Positions 11,071-23,265 are shown, counted from the stretch's first letter. The stretch: 64,000 nt of DNA from Lecanicillium sp. G3 (GCA_037575805.1 JAZHPD010000001.1:1175372-1239371); one strand, 5' to 3'. The notes: generated by a model not told the origin, from the sequence alone. Numbers and translations are program-made.

Positions 11071-13280
11071 ATGTCAACGCCGGCCAGCAATCGAAAAGTG
11101 AAGTTTGTCGCCTCGGATCCATCCCGGGGCGGTTTGCCTGTCAAGCGGAAGCAAGTCTTGCATGCATGTGATTCGTGTCGGCGAAAAAAGGTACGTTCAT
11201 CATCTGGCTGTCAACAAGGACACCGTAATGGTAGATGCTTGACTGACGCCTTACCAGCGAAGATGTATTCATGCAGAAGATGCGGCCGACGACCCGTCGC
11301 CAGAAGATGGTCATGGCCATGAGTCTTCACCGTCTCACGCGTCGTAAGTTGCAATATTTAGTAGTCATCGTATTCGTCTTTTGAGAAGAAGAAAAAGAAA
11401 TATTGACTTCAAGCAGGCCGGTTAATCAGGCACGAAGTGTCACACCTGTGAGCCGTGGCTCTTTACCACCCGCAGAGAATGGGCTTCCCAACCGCCAGCA
11501 AGTCCATTCTTATGCACCGTTGAATCGTACCAACATCAATGGATCTCGTCAATCCAGGAACGGATCGTTCAAAAATCACTCATCGCGGTTTTTCGGTGAC
11601 CTGAACCCCGAAGGCATGTTCATAGAGGCAACTTCAGTCTCGGCCCAAGAGTCGTCTCAGAAGGGCGATGTTGGGATTTGGCTTCCGGCTGGCAACGGCC
11701 AGTCCTCGCAGTTTATCACTTCGCGTCCGCCACCAATCATGGACAGATTTCTGCTTCCTTTTGTCAAAGAGCATTGCCTTTCGTGCCTGCCACCCGAGGA
11801 CGACTATGCCAAGTTAAAGGCGGCATTCATCCAAAAAATCCATCCCCTTTTCCCTGTACTGTCCTTGTCGTCTCTTAATGAAGCCCCCAATAATCCCACG
11901 AATATTGTCCAACGTCAACTCGTGTGTTTGGCAGCTGGATGCGATCCAGATATGACGCAGTACCTTCGACTGCAAAGCAAGGGCAGGGTTCCGCTTTCGC
12001 CTCAAGACTACTCGCAATCATTATCTTCATCAGTTCGAGCCATTCTGGAAACAAGTCTCATCACTGACAGAGTCGTTCATATTCAGGCCCTTGCAATGCT
12101 GTCGTTTTATGTACAGCCAACATGTGCCGAAGAAGCCGACTTGCCCGCGCAGCTCGGGGGTAGAGCTATTCACCATATCCAAACACTCGGGCTACATCTA
12201 TTACGTTACGACGCACCAAATTGCGACGACTTGAATAATCTATTTTGTGCGGTATGGGCGCTGGATCGCATAAATGCTGCCATGTATGGACGCCCATGCT
12301 TGCTCCATGAGAGAGATATCGGTGCCAACCTGGACGAGTGTATTCGCAAGCGACCCCCCTGTTTCCGACTTTTGCTCTTTGTCATCCAGTGGCTTGATCA
12401 AGTTATCGAGCTTTACCGCCCAGGTCCGAGCGAAGCAGCCTCTGGCGTGGACAAGGTGGCTTACATCGATCTTCCAGTCTTGGAGGCAATGATTGTCAAC
12501 GCGAATGCTTTGAAGGTCTCCTCTTCTCTTATAGGTATGTACATCCATCCTACTTGTACAATATGGTGTTACTGATCAAATTTAGCTACGGTTGAAACAT
12601 TCTACCATGCTGTCATCATTCTCTCCTGCCGACTTCCTCGCCCAGGCACGGCACCTGCTGCTTCCACGCTCCCACCGCCCTCTGCAAACGCACGCCGTTC
12701 TCTTGCTGCCGAACGCATTGCCTGTGCTGTTCCAAGAGACTGTCTAAGTCCTGCACCTTTTGTGCCCTACGCAGTTTCGCTCGCCCTTAGCGTGGAATAT
12801 CGCAAGATGCGTCACAGTCGCCTGCCCATGTTTCGTGCGAGAGCCATGAACTCTTTCAAGCGTAATAGCGAATTGCTACGACGCTATAGCAACCACTTCT
12901 GGAACGCCAGCGTTGTTGCCGGGCTGGGGGCGCGCGTCCTGAAGGAGATGGAGAGAGCTGCCACTACTCTCAATAAAGATAATACACCTCCAGTAACGAC
13001 GGCGGAGAATAATCAGTCGAACGCCCCGCAAAGCATGCCGACTGCAGGTGTCACAGAACTCCCTCTGCATGACCCAGACGGCATCAACACTGTCATTGAC
13101 TCGGCTATTGGCATGGATAATACTGTCAATTTCTCACTTGTTGACCCTGTCTCCGGCCAAGATGTTTTCGGGCATATCGATCCAAATTTTAATCTTGATG
13201 CTGTGGAAGATGCTCTCGAAGCAAACCTCGATATCGGCCTGCCATTTACTTGGGGTGATTGGGGCCATTATGCAACTTGA
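11071..13280 (+). CDS. Fungal zinc-cluster transcription regulator with half cysteine motif
   Basis: Model: exons 11071-11190, 11258-11343, 11417-12534 and 12586-13280, 672 residues, frame continuous. The first ATG in frame is 11071. Residues about 30-45 contain Cys-x2-Cys-x6-Cys preceded by Lys-Arg-Lys, the first half of a Zn2Cys6 DNA-binding cluster; intron 1 splits it between Lys-Lys and Arg-Arg. The second half (Cys-x2-Cys...Cys) is absent: exon 2 continues with an acidic, His-rich segment and there is no further Cys until about residue 190. From about 185 on lies the fungal-specific regulatory (middle homology) domain, with Phe-Leu-Leu-Pro-Phe-Val-Lys-Glu-His-Cys and the usual helical repeats. 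The Gly-Asp-Leu-Asn-Pro-Glu segment near 135 recalls Dal81/TamA-like nitrogen regulators, but that is recollection and uncertain. The acidic C-terminus may activate transcription. Confidence 0.85.
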
Positions 13281-13734
13281 AACTTATCAAACAGTTAGCA
13301 ATAACTTATATTGAACTCCCCCGTGGCTTTCGTATGGATCTTACCCGGGTAGCAGATGAAACAGCGCCCTTGCGTAACCCGTCAAACTGGACTACCACCG
13401 CGAAGCCAAATACTGGCAGGTGCAATTCACGTCCGGCATCAGGACATATAACTTGTTCTAGTTCACTAGTAAACCGAAAGCGACGCACCAAACCTCATAT
13501 CAGCCTGAACCTGGTGTGGAGGTCAGGGGCAAAGATTAAAGAGCGACTAAAGTTGGTTATCTTTACATATTCCCCTCGATCTTCTCTATACTTTATGTAT
13601 CTATTATCGTTCTAAAAGCCCAATGCAACGCAAATACCCAAACGAATGCGTAAAGTTCAAATAATCCAGAGACACAAACGATTGTTCCCAAAAACCCGGT
13701 GTTCATTTCATTCAGTTTTGCTGGACATGTCAAA
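13281..13734. other. Convergent 3' intergenic region
   Basis: Lies between the 3' ends of the regulator and the antiporter, so it holds both terminator regions. No gene is visible. Confidence 0.5.
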
Positions 13735-15648
13735 TTATATCCGCTCGTCACCAACGTAGCGTATAGTACGTCGGCGTTCTCTGTCTTTCTCGTCGGTGGC
13801 AAACTGATCCATAGGATACATTTCGCGCGAGGGCGGCGGATCGCGCACCACCGGCAGTTGCGATGCGTCGAAGACCGGACGGCTAAAGCGGTTGTACGCA
13901 ATGAAAGTATCCTGGTCTCCTTGAACAGCATTGACCGGGGTTGCGACACTCGTGGACATACGGCGGATCTCGACAGAATCCTCCTTGATTGGAGTGACGC
14001 CCATGTAGGTGTAGATGAGATTCAGCGCCGGAATGGACAGACCATGAACGACGATGGAAAAAAGCACGAGCCAGTATACAACGGGGCCGATGGCCCTGGC
14101 CAGGTTGGTCTCCTCCTCGTCGCCTTCGCCGAGTTTGGGGAATAGAGTTCTGCTGTGTTCGAGATAAAATACGGCACCGGCGCCAATGGGACCAAAGTAT
14201 CCCATGAAAAGGGCCTCTTTCCAGTTCGTACAAACAGCGGGCATGAGCTTGTAAGTGATCAAGATGGCGGGGATTCGTCGGAAAACCAGAACCATGAGGC
14301 CAAGGAGAATGAGGCGGCCATAGGTAAGGCCGGTACCATCGGGATCGTTGAATTCGGACCATGGAATGATTGTGCCAATGTACATGAAGCCACCAAAATT
14401 AAGAAGCACGTCGATACAGGAGTTGACTTCGTCATGGCGCCTCTCCGTTTCCTCGAGATATTCGCCGTCCCAGTTTAGTGCGTTGCCAGCAACAAAGCAG
14501 GCAAGCAAGTCGTCTGTTCCGATAGCACCACAAGTGCCGACAATGAAGAACCCAAGAGCCGCAGGGAAAAGGAGGTACGATTCGCTGTCAATCCATTTCC
14601 TGAAAAAAATTAGTATGGATTTTGAGCAAGATCGATGCGGGTACTTACTTGCGGAGGGCAAATTTGATAACCTTGCAGGAAGCAAAGCCCAGGACAGCAC
14701 CATAGACGACGGAGAGAAGGACAATGTACAGCCAGGTCTCCAAGAACCATGTTTTTATGGCCATGCCAACGCCTCCTCCTAATCTTCCGACTTCCTCCTC
14801 AGCACGAGCCATTAGCATACGTGCTGCCTCGCCAGCTGCCTCGCCAACAACGGCCCCAGCCGCTTCTTCCTTCTTTCCAGCACCAGGGATATCGGCAAAA
14901 CGGATGAGATATACTGCGAGAAACAGGAACGGGAAGCCGAAACCATCGTTCGCTCCAGCTTCGGATGAGATGATTTCACGGAGGGGTCGTGCAACGTATT
15001 TGTCGGCAAATGGACCTTTGGCGATGGCTTGCGACAGGATAGGGTCGGTGCAGGTGACGCAGGATCCGATGACGAGGGCGGCGAGGAGCGTAACCTTGGG
15101 AACGGTGGCTAGCATGCAGAGTGTGGTGCAGAGCCACATGATGGTCATGATCGGCAGCAAGCACAGCGCCATTTCCTTCCATCGCATCCAGTTATACTTG
15201 GCCGGCAGCTGGTAACCGGCGATGACCAGCTGCACACCAATCATGACGCGAGTAACACCCTAGAATGAAGAGTAAGCAAAGCGACGACGATGGGGGAATT
15301 GGGCGACAAACCAGAGTGATCTCGCTCGTCTGGCCCTTCTCGGCAGATCCCCATCGTTCGCTGTCTAGGAACTTCGCTGCTATCGGCCCCAGTATAACGC
15401 CCAGAGCCACGGCAGGTACTGGTTGTTGCACGATCGTCAGCAGGCCAGCAGTACAGAGCCGCTTATGTAGTACTTACAGGCTTCACCCAGGTACCACACC
15501 TGCTTGATCTTCACGGAAATCACGCCATAGAGGATGATGAAGGCTCCTGGAAACTGGTCAGCAAGCCGGCACTGCGTGAATATGCACGGATTCACGCACC
15601 GAGGACACCGAGGACGATGTTGAGCTCGCTGACGTCGAGAACAGGCAT
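13735..15648 (-). CDS. Plasma-membrane Na+(K+)/H+ antiporter, Sod2/Nha1/Cnh1 type
   Basis: Model (minus): exons 15648-15600, 15546-15478, 15418-15312, 15259-14649 and 14599-13735, giving 566 residues in continuous frame. All introns are GT..AG and about 45-60 nt. The product exchanges cytosolic Na+ or K+ for protons and gives alkali-cation tolerance. About 12 membrane segments are seen, beginning at residue 9. Family landmarks include Thr-Cys-Thr-Asp-Pro-Ile-Leu-Ser, which holds a conserved Asp in the transport site, and Glu-Ala-Gly-Ala-Asn-Asp-Gly-Phe-Gly-Phe-Pro-Phe, the conserved EsGANDG motif. The loop between segments 6 and 7 is Ala/Glu-rich. The C-terminal cytoplasmic tail (about 125 residues) is short compared with yeast Nha1, closer to fission yeast Sod2. 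The tail ends Val-Gly-Asp-Glu-Arg-Ile. Confidence 0.93.
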
Positions 15649-18600
15649 TGTGGCGGAATTGGTTTGTCGTGGAGAAGAGGTGTGTGTTGATAAGGTTGGA
15701 ACAGTTGTTCTTTATCTTGACCAGCAAGATGAAGAAGCGGTTTGCTTTTTTGGCCTGCTCAAGATAAATTCCAACAGGCCAGAATTGACAAAAATGCTGA
15801 GAAGTAAGACAAAACGCAATGCAAGGAAGAAGTGATAAAGAAAAGGCGAAGGCTGGCGGAGCGGCCAAAAAAAAAAAACGTAAGCTTAACACTGAAGATC
15901 GTTCATATCCAAAGCCTGATGTTGATTGAATTCCCTCTCTCGAAATCCGCTCGAATTTCTCACAAGATCAAGACGAAAGAACTCAAGAATCGAATGGGGT
16001 GTGGCAGAGAATATATCCGTCCTGGCACTGGTGTGGACGATGGAGTGGCAGGGGCGAAACAAAACGCGGCCCGATATTTGGAAACTCGTGGCACACGCCC
16101 TTATCAGAACTGGAAGAAAGACGTCTCGCAACAAGCAGGGAAGTGAGAAGAGAGTGTGACCGTAAAAATAGACCGGGGGACAACAGCAAGGGGAGTGTCT
16201 GGAGCTCGACTAACTCGACGCAGTGGAGAATAGCGGCGTCGGTACACACGATACGTCTTGAGTTCGCTCTTCCGGTGACGTCTGTTGCGGAGGTGTTCAA
16301 CTTGAAGAACAAGGGGTTTTTGACCGTGTGTTCTTCACTGGAACGGATTTCTCAACGAGAAGAGGAATTGCGAGATATGAGGAACAGACAACACTTAAGT
16401 AGCTGGATTGTTTGCCAGATCAAAAGAGAGACAACTTCTCTACGACTACGGATAAGACCACGAAGGGGTGCAGCGAACAGCGGCAGGGCACATTTGGCCA
16501 AGTCGAGGGCGGGAATGATTACCGCCAGGGTGACGCACACTGGTTTTACAATCCGACTTGTCTGCGTAGACGAGCATCAACTCATTTCCTCACTGGCTAT
16601 GAGGAGTGAGTCGAGAGAAGGTGGGGGGTGAAGAGAGCAGATGACAGTCCTGGCCACTGTGCTGACCACTATTACACAGAAAGGAATTTCACAAACATGC
16701 ATTGTGGGCGCTGACGACAGACTCTTGGCGTATCAGTTTTTGGAATGCCGCCCGGCGATGCCCAGCCAAAAGGCCGTGCTCGTGGAGTTATCCCAGACGC
16801 ACCTCGAGCTTGGAGGGGCCGCTATCGAGTTTGGTTGGCCTGTACCGGTCCACTGCCGGAAGAAGGCCGCCAGGTTTGGCTCGATTCAATTCGGTGGTGT
16901 GTGGGAAGGAGGGAAAATATTTGCCCAGGCTCGATAACTTGCTGCACATTGTCACTGTCAGTGCTCGATTGCATGCTGCGGTTGAAGTTGATCTGCAAGG
17001 CACCGGCCGCGGTGCTACCAAGTACTGCGAGTCGTTGGACGTTGAAATAAGGTCGTCCCGGGAACATCGGCCTTGTGCAGGAATGATTATCTCCGCGGGA
17101 CAGTGTCTGAGGGCGGTGGTCGACGGCAACCGAAAAGTTACGAGGCGGTCGGGGAAAGGTACCAGCGACATTGGACGTAGGCCACAATTCTAGGCCACTT
17201 ACATGTAGCAGTACGAGCAAAACAGGTATCTAGCAGCCCGCTGGGCCACCGGTCTACCCCAGGTTGTGCTCGTCTATGGTGAGCCATTTTCTTGCCGCTG
17301 TCTATCGCCCATTTACTTCAGGGGATTTCACGGTACATGTTTCGAGCAGCAAAAGTCTAACAAGGGGCTGGTAACTGATACAAGTCCCGCAGCGCACCCC
17401 AGGGCTGCCGGAGAATGGCAGCTTTTTGCCGCCCCCGGTTCGGCACCTCGCTCTGGAAAGGGAACACAGCAAGAAGCGTACGTAGTAACCCCCTGAGCCA
17501 GCAAGCCAGCGCTCGCCGCTCGCGGGCGTCAATGTCTCAGTGCGTTTTGTGGCCCTCGGAGAGTCTAATTTACAGGCTTCAGGGCAACGAGTGGCTGGCT
17601 TCGGAAGGGGCGAGCGTATGGTGGCATGTTGCCAGCGGACCCCAGCCAGAAGCAGGCCACCGGCGGGCAGCGGAGGGGGCGTGCTCGAGGTCTCGACAGT
17701 TCTGCCTCTGCTGCATGAGTGAGTTGTGTGGTGTGTGCCTGGACTGAAACCCCTGGATTGGCCCGTCCCACCGTTGTCTAAAATAAGCATAAAGCGTAGC
17801 GAGGAACCTTGACTCATGGATCGGGCAAAGCTGGTAACACAACGGGTTTGAGTCTACTTTTTTCTTGCTTTGCTTTGTCCATTTCGGGTCATTTGTTGTC
17901 TATCTTTCTGCAACAAACTACTACGATGTAATTGCAATACTTGCAATCGCGGCAGTTACGTGGCAATTGCCAAATATAACGGGGGACAGTTGCAAGAAGG
18001 CTCCAAATGCTTCCGGCCAAGCTCGGTATTCGGCCAGGAGGATGCACGAGCCTTGACATGCAAGAGAGACACACAATACCACTGCGTATGACGGAACGGC
18101 GCCCAGGATATTAGCCTATACCAAGGAATCAGTGCGGTAGTGCCTTGGCGACAACCACAAAGAAAATTGCTCCCGATCCACAATGTCTCCAAAGAGGATG
18201 GATAAGCAGGACAGTGTTGGGTCGGGGCGACAAATGCCCAGAGAACAAAAACATTGAATAACAAAAATGAAAAAGAAAAGAAAATATGGATTCAAGGTGT
18301 TCCGTACGCAGCGGAGCATTTCGGAGAGAAGACCCTTGCTGGGCGAATGTTGATATCACACATATTCGAAATTACGTGCTACAAAGAGCAAGGGAGCGAA
18401 TATTACAACCGCCGCCCCAACCGGATCCGGGGGTGGGTAGTTGACAAGAGGTCCCTTGCTCGTTATTGGGGCGTATTCATTATTATTATTATTTTCTCGT
18501 CATGAGGACACTGGTTTGCTGCATATCCATATTAACATCGCATTTCTATCGGTGGGCGTGAGCTAGGTGCCCTTCTGTCGCCACCAATAGGTAGACCGCC

Positions 18601-21600
18601 CAGTCTCTGCTTCTTCCGAGCGGCAAAGTGGTTTGTTGAAGGTAACACCATTATACGCTGCTTCTAGACTGCTTCCCACACTGCATAACGCTACGGCGCT
18701 AGTTATAACAGCAGACTGCCCACGTCGCTGATGCAGCTGCCCCCGTCTACTACGTAACGAGGTGGTAACGGAAGAGCACAAAATGCAGACAACCAGAACT
18801 TCAGTCGGGCGCGCCATTTAGCTGCAGTCGCTAATCGCGAGCCAAGCATCCTTTCGTGTATGTCCCAGCCCGTCTCGTATAGGGTGATATGTCACTGCAT
18901 GGAGACCTGACAGATTGACTACATGACTAGTGTCGTCATTTGAACACTCGTGGCCCTAATTTGCTTTTGTTCTCCTCGCTCTCTCGTCCTTCTGAAGCCT
19001 TCTAGGTTTCTTCTCAGGCTGTGTGACTAAACGGTCTACGCTTGGCCGGCCAACTGCGTCTTTGGTAGCCGACGGCTGCGACTTACCTTTCCCACTGCGA
19101 TTCCTCCAATTAAGCTTGCTCCTTTTACATATTCGTCATTATCGTCTGTTGTATCTGATTGGCTTGGAAGGGCAAGCTTTTTGAGCCACTCGTACGAGAA
19201 ACGCATGCGCAATAATCGTAAGCTCTCTGGGTCGACGCCCGACTCTACTCTTTGCTCCAGACTCAATGAAACAAGCCTGCCTTTTGGTCGAGAGAAGGCG
19301 GGGGAGGAAACGCCCTTTGCAACATGTATAGAGCATCGGCCGGAAATGCCCTTTCGTGGCTTCGCACACGTCAGCTCTGCCCGAACTTGCTACTATGCAC
19401 GTTTTCTCCTCGAACGCTTCCCACAAGCCACCGTACGTAAAACGGGCGACGGGACTGATGTATACGACCACCAGTCCTCTAAAGGAGCTCCACGCCCCAG
19501 CGAAACACTGCATCTTGGCCAAGACATTGATTTACGATTCCCTTCCATCCATGGTCCTGGCCTCGTTCTTCGGCTGCAACCTGTCCTGCCTCACTTTTGA
19601 TCCCCGGTTATTCTTGACCTGTAGATACACTGCCCATTGGCTGTCTGAACTCTTGACGCCTGATGCCCTGGCTGAATGCTGCTTTTCCCAATCCCGAGAA
19701 TTTATTCCTTCTCTGCGCTTGAAGTTATGCTTAATTCTAGACATCGAACCGACTAGCGAATGGCTGTGCGAGGCCAGCAACTGAAACTCCGCTTGGCAAA
19801 GCGGCGAGGCGACAGCATACCAACCAACTGGAAAATCACACTCCCAGCCACGAAAGTTGTCCCTTTTCCATCGTGTCCCTGTTCGTGCATGCGCAACGAG
19901 GGTTGTTACAGTTTCTTTTTTTAAGCATGAAATAAGCTATCAATAGGCACATACGTGGACGGCTTAACGTTCCAGGCGCTGGCATCCTGTAACGCGGCTT
20001 GAAACTCTGAGCCTCCTCACCGTTGTCGCGGCGCGGTGTGGCTTTTTTTCTCTTTCCTGTTATCCCGACTTCCCCTGATCTTCGTAGTGCGTAATGGATT
20101 CTTGTCTGGACTCCCGCCGATTCTACAAAATGTCACCTAGACAGTTATCTAAAAACACTCGACAGAGCGCAGAATGGCGTTGGCTTGAGTGCGAGCTAAC
20201 AGCTCCCAAAATTCCAAATTATAACTAGAAGCTAAAAAAAAGAGCGGAAACCTTGCGGCAGTGCAAGAGTCCTTGTTCGATCACTCGCACATACGTGCCC
20301 CTAAGACTTCCAAGCCGCGAGGGAAACCAGGCTGAGTACGCATTACTATTGCCAAGATAACACGGCCCCTAAATCACGACCGTCCCTCGCCGTTCCGACG
20401 ATTGGGCGACGGGTGACGGTGAGAGTCGGCGCGTATCCCAGGCTTGGCTGTTGATCGCAATGAGTTCCTATCGTAATGTGCTGAAGCGTTCCTTAGCCTC
20501 CGCATATCCTTTGCAAGAGGGGTGCGTGTATCTTTTGATAGCTCAGTTTTCTGTTGATTGCAGTTGATTATTGTTTTCTCCGGTATATGGACTGCGCAGG
20601 GCAATCACCCCGAGACAGTTTGACGAGGAGCAATCGGTCCTGAGTGAGCATTGAGATTGGGGCCAAGCAGCGACGCGTAACTCTGAGCTGCGTACGCGCT
20701 GCGCCGAACGAGGGCCAGTGCTCCTCCGATTAGGACTGTTGGTACCAATGAGGCTAAGACTTGCGTATCTCTGTCTGTATGATGTGCAGCAAGGAATAGG
20801 AATCGCATGACAGCTGAGCCAACATGCTTATGGTACACATCAGAATTTCCTATAGTAACAGCAGTGGAACAGAGTTAATGCATCAATAGTCATGCAGCTC
20901 TCTGAGATGAACGCAGGAGAAAGCAAAATGCATTGATAGTCTGGGCAAGAAGGTGTCGCTTATTCGGTCATATTCTTTGTCTTTTCCCGAAATTGAGATG
21001 TAGGGTAGTCGTGATGCTATTGAACGCGAGATTGCGACACGTGCGAGTAGAGCGCTTTCCGAGGTGAAGAAAGCCACTCGGCATAATCGATGGAATTAAT
21101 AGCCAGAATAGCCAGACGACCTCAAAATGAATAATATTGCCCATTCCGTCGTCCATGGCGTTGCTGCGGCCAAATTGCGGCATTGCCAGAACGCAGGCGG
21201 CCATTGGCATTCTATTTTGTGGTAGACTCATCATCAACCCGCCCCAGTGCCTCAAACTGGAAAAGAGTTTTGCGCTAACTACGGAGTAGTAGGAGAAGAT
21301 ATTGAAAATTGGATTAGTTACCGGCTAAAAGGATGAATAAGCATCCGCCCGGAGGGCGCGGTCGAAGCAACAGTATTGCCTGGTTTGTGCATAGGCTGAG
21401 GCTGTTCAGCATTCAGCCGCGCTGCGCATGCTCGAAAAAGACCCGACTAGGAAAAGTGCAACCTGGCCGCCGGACGAAAAGAGGCAATAGGGCACACCTT
21501 CACAGCGGCCGCCATCAATGAGCTGGAATGGTTCCATGGTATTTAAGAAGCGCTTTCGCAGTCGAGAGGGAGATTCTAGACAGTAACTAGGCATAAAATA

Positions 21601-21638
21601 CAACGAAGCAGGCGTATTACAATCGCTTTGAAAAGAGA
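15649..21638. other. About 6 kb without a supportable gene
   Basis: The longest frames (210 codons at 15999-16631, 171 at 17302-17817 minus, 163 at 16702-17193, 142 at 19356-19784) overlap each other on both strands and have no recognisable domains, consistent with chance. There is a short TTA/ATT run near 18478-18495. No tRNA, intact transposase, long terminal repeat or terminal inverted repeat was recognised. Non-coding RNA or an unusual spliced gene cannot be excluded by eye. Confidence 0.5.
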
Positions 21639-22661
21639 ATGAATAGCCACGAGAAAGAGAGTAGTTTCGACTCAGCAAAGGGCCTTTTGAGCGGCTTCAG
21701 CAGATTCAACCTTCGACCAGCGTCAACATCACCGCGCCAGGATGCTCCGAGTAGCATCCCGCCGGAGAACCGAGCTCGTTACGAGAGGATATTCAATGAG
21801 CAGAGTTCAGGCAAGCCGTATCTCACCGGCATTGAGGCTGCCATTCTATTTCTCAACAGCCGTCTACACAAACAGGTGCTCTCGCAGATATGGGAGCAAG
21901 CAGACGCCACCAGAGACGGACGGTTTTCATGTGCAGAATTCTGTCATGCCATGTGGCTCATAGACTTAGAGACGGGACTATATTCATCTGTTCAACAACA
22001 ATCGCATCCGGCCACATCTGCCAATATGCCAGGCCTTCAAGCAGCTGGCGCATGGTCCAGTCTACCCGCCTACACGGATAATCGCCCGCCCCAACCAAAT
22101 CCATTTCAGTACAGCGTTCCTCCTCCGCCAGGGCCGCCAATGTCCTCGTCAACAACGCCGCATCGGCCATATATCGACGGCTACGCATCTCAACCAGCGC
22201 CAACAGTCGTAAAGTTCGAAATGCTGGAACCGATGATTTGTCAGGGTTGCGATACGGGCCTCATTCCCGGAGAAGTTGTTCACCGCTGTGACCAGTGCAA
22301 AGACGGTGTCAGCGTTTTCTGCGCGACATGCAACAACGGCGGTAAAAGGTGCTACCATCAAGTCATCCCATCCTTGCTGGAAGCTGCCAAAGACCTTAAA
22401 AATGAGGATAAAGACGGTGACTTTGGGTTTGGCTTGAAGTGTGATGGCTGCAAGGCGAAGCTCAAACAGGGCATGCTCTGCTGGCACTGCAAGCGCTGCT
22501 TTGACCCAAACTTCTGCAAGGACTGCTGGAAGAGAAGAGACAAGCGCTGCAAGCACGCCTCTCAGGGAAAGGTGCAGCTTCGGCGAGTCGGGAAATCATC
22601 CTTGACTACCGAGCAGATTTTGGATGGCCTCGACACCGTTGGCGATATCCTCGGGGGATAG
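21639..22661 (+). CDS. EH-domain protein with two ZZ-like zinc modules
   Basis: Single-exon gene of 340 residues. Residues about 43-112 match an Eps15-homology (EH) domain: paired EF-hand-like helices with a complete calcium-type loop at 89-100 (Asp89, Thr91, Asp93, Gly94, Glu100), followed by Phe-Cys-His-Ala-Met-Trp-Leu-Ile where EH proteins have Phe-Ala-x-Ala-Met-x-Leu-Ile. EH domains bind Asn-Pro-Phe motifs in endocytic proteins. Residues 120-190 are Pro-rich and disordered. Two cysteine-rich modules follow: 201-240 (Cys201/204, 217/220, 228/231, Cys238, His240) and 268-306 (Cys268/271, 281/284, 287, 293/296, Cys304, His306), with spacing like ZZ zinc fingers. The two modules resemble each other and may have arisen by duplication. 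A scaffold at the actin/endocytosis interface is inferred. It is convergent with the next gene, 135 bp between stops. Confidence 0.88.
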   Translation: MNSHEKESSFDSAKGLLSGFSRFNLRPASTSPRQDAPSSIPPENRARYERIFNEQSSGKPYLTGIEAAILFLNSRLHKQVLSQIWEQADATRDGRFSCAEFCHAMWLIDLETGLYSSVQQQSHPATSANMPGLQAAGAWSSLPAYTDNRPPQPNPFQYSVPPPPGPPMSSSTTPHRPYIDGYASQPAPTVVKFEMLEPMICQGCDTGLIPGEVVHRCDQCKDGVSVFCATCNNGGKRCYHQVIPSLLEAAKDLKNEDKDGDFGFGLKCDGCKAKLKQGMLCWHCKRCFDPNFCKDCWKRRDKRCKHASQGKVQLRRVGKSSLTTEQILDGLDTVGDILGG

Positions 22662-22796
22662 TTTATCTTAGGTAGCTTTGCATGAATATCACGCAGCTTT
22701 CCCATATTGCCTTGCCGTCTGCAGAGTCGAAGTAAGACGTGCGACCAATACCGGTGAATCCGCCGGGACATATCGGAGGCAAAACATCATGCTGCC

Positions 22797-23265
22797 TCAC
22801 TTGTGATGCGTCTTGTCAAGATCGGTAGGCTTTCCCCTCGCCTGGTTACGGAGTTCGTCGACAAAATACTTGATAAAGCTGCGTCTTCGGTCGGGAGAGT
22901 TCGGGTCCGCTAATTTGCAGGTCAGCAACTAGAGCGACATCATTGTCCTATCCATGCAGTCTGCGCACCTGTGGCTTCTCCGGGAGCCAGCGGCTCGTGT
23001 GCGTGGCGACCATGCCGCTTCTCGTCGATGACCTTGTGAATGCGGCCGACGACACGATGAAATCCCGGGCGTCGAAGAATCTGTCATGGGGTTAGCGACA
23101 CAAGCTTTGCCGAACGTCGCGCAGGTGGTGGTGACAAACTGCAGCAATGATGCGGTCCTACAGTCGTCAGTTAGTGACAGGCAAACACGGAAGCATGGCA
23201 CAGGAAAGAGTTTGTACCTCAAACGCGTGAATCAGGCGGAGACCCCATAGCCATGGCGGCGCCAT
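22797..23265 (-). CDS. Small four-exon protein with 18-nt microexon, possibly mitochondrial (MIOREX component 7-like)
   Basis: Model (minus): exons 23265-23218, 23157-23140, 23080-22969 and 22909-22797, 96 residues. Intron 1 is GTACAA..TAG with CTAACTGAC. Intron 2 is GTTTGT..CAG with a perfect CTAAC. Intron 3 is GTGCGC..TAG. Exon 2 is only 18 nt (six codons). Without it exon 1 joins exon 3 in frame, but the Phe-Glu-Asp-Arg-Ile-Ile link is lost. The product starts Met-Ala-Pro-Pro-Trp-Leu-Trp, then has the compact motif Arg-Pro-Gly-Phe-His-Arg-Val-Val-Gly-Arg-Ile-His, a Gly-Arg-His...Glu-Pro-Leu stretch, Pro-Gly-Glu-Ala-Thr-Ala-Asp-Pro, and ends in Phe-Val-Asp-Glu-Leu-Arg-Asn-Gln-Ala-Arg-Gly and Lys-rich residues. 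This resembles small fungal proteins annotated as MIOREX complex (mitochondrial ribosome-associated) component 7. That match is from memory. The gene model rests on splice logic and frame. Confidence 0.78.

Noticed and set aside
17302..17817. 171-codon minus-strand frame
   Set aside because: Overlapped by several other frames on both strands, with no protein-like features.
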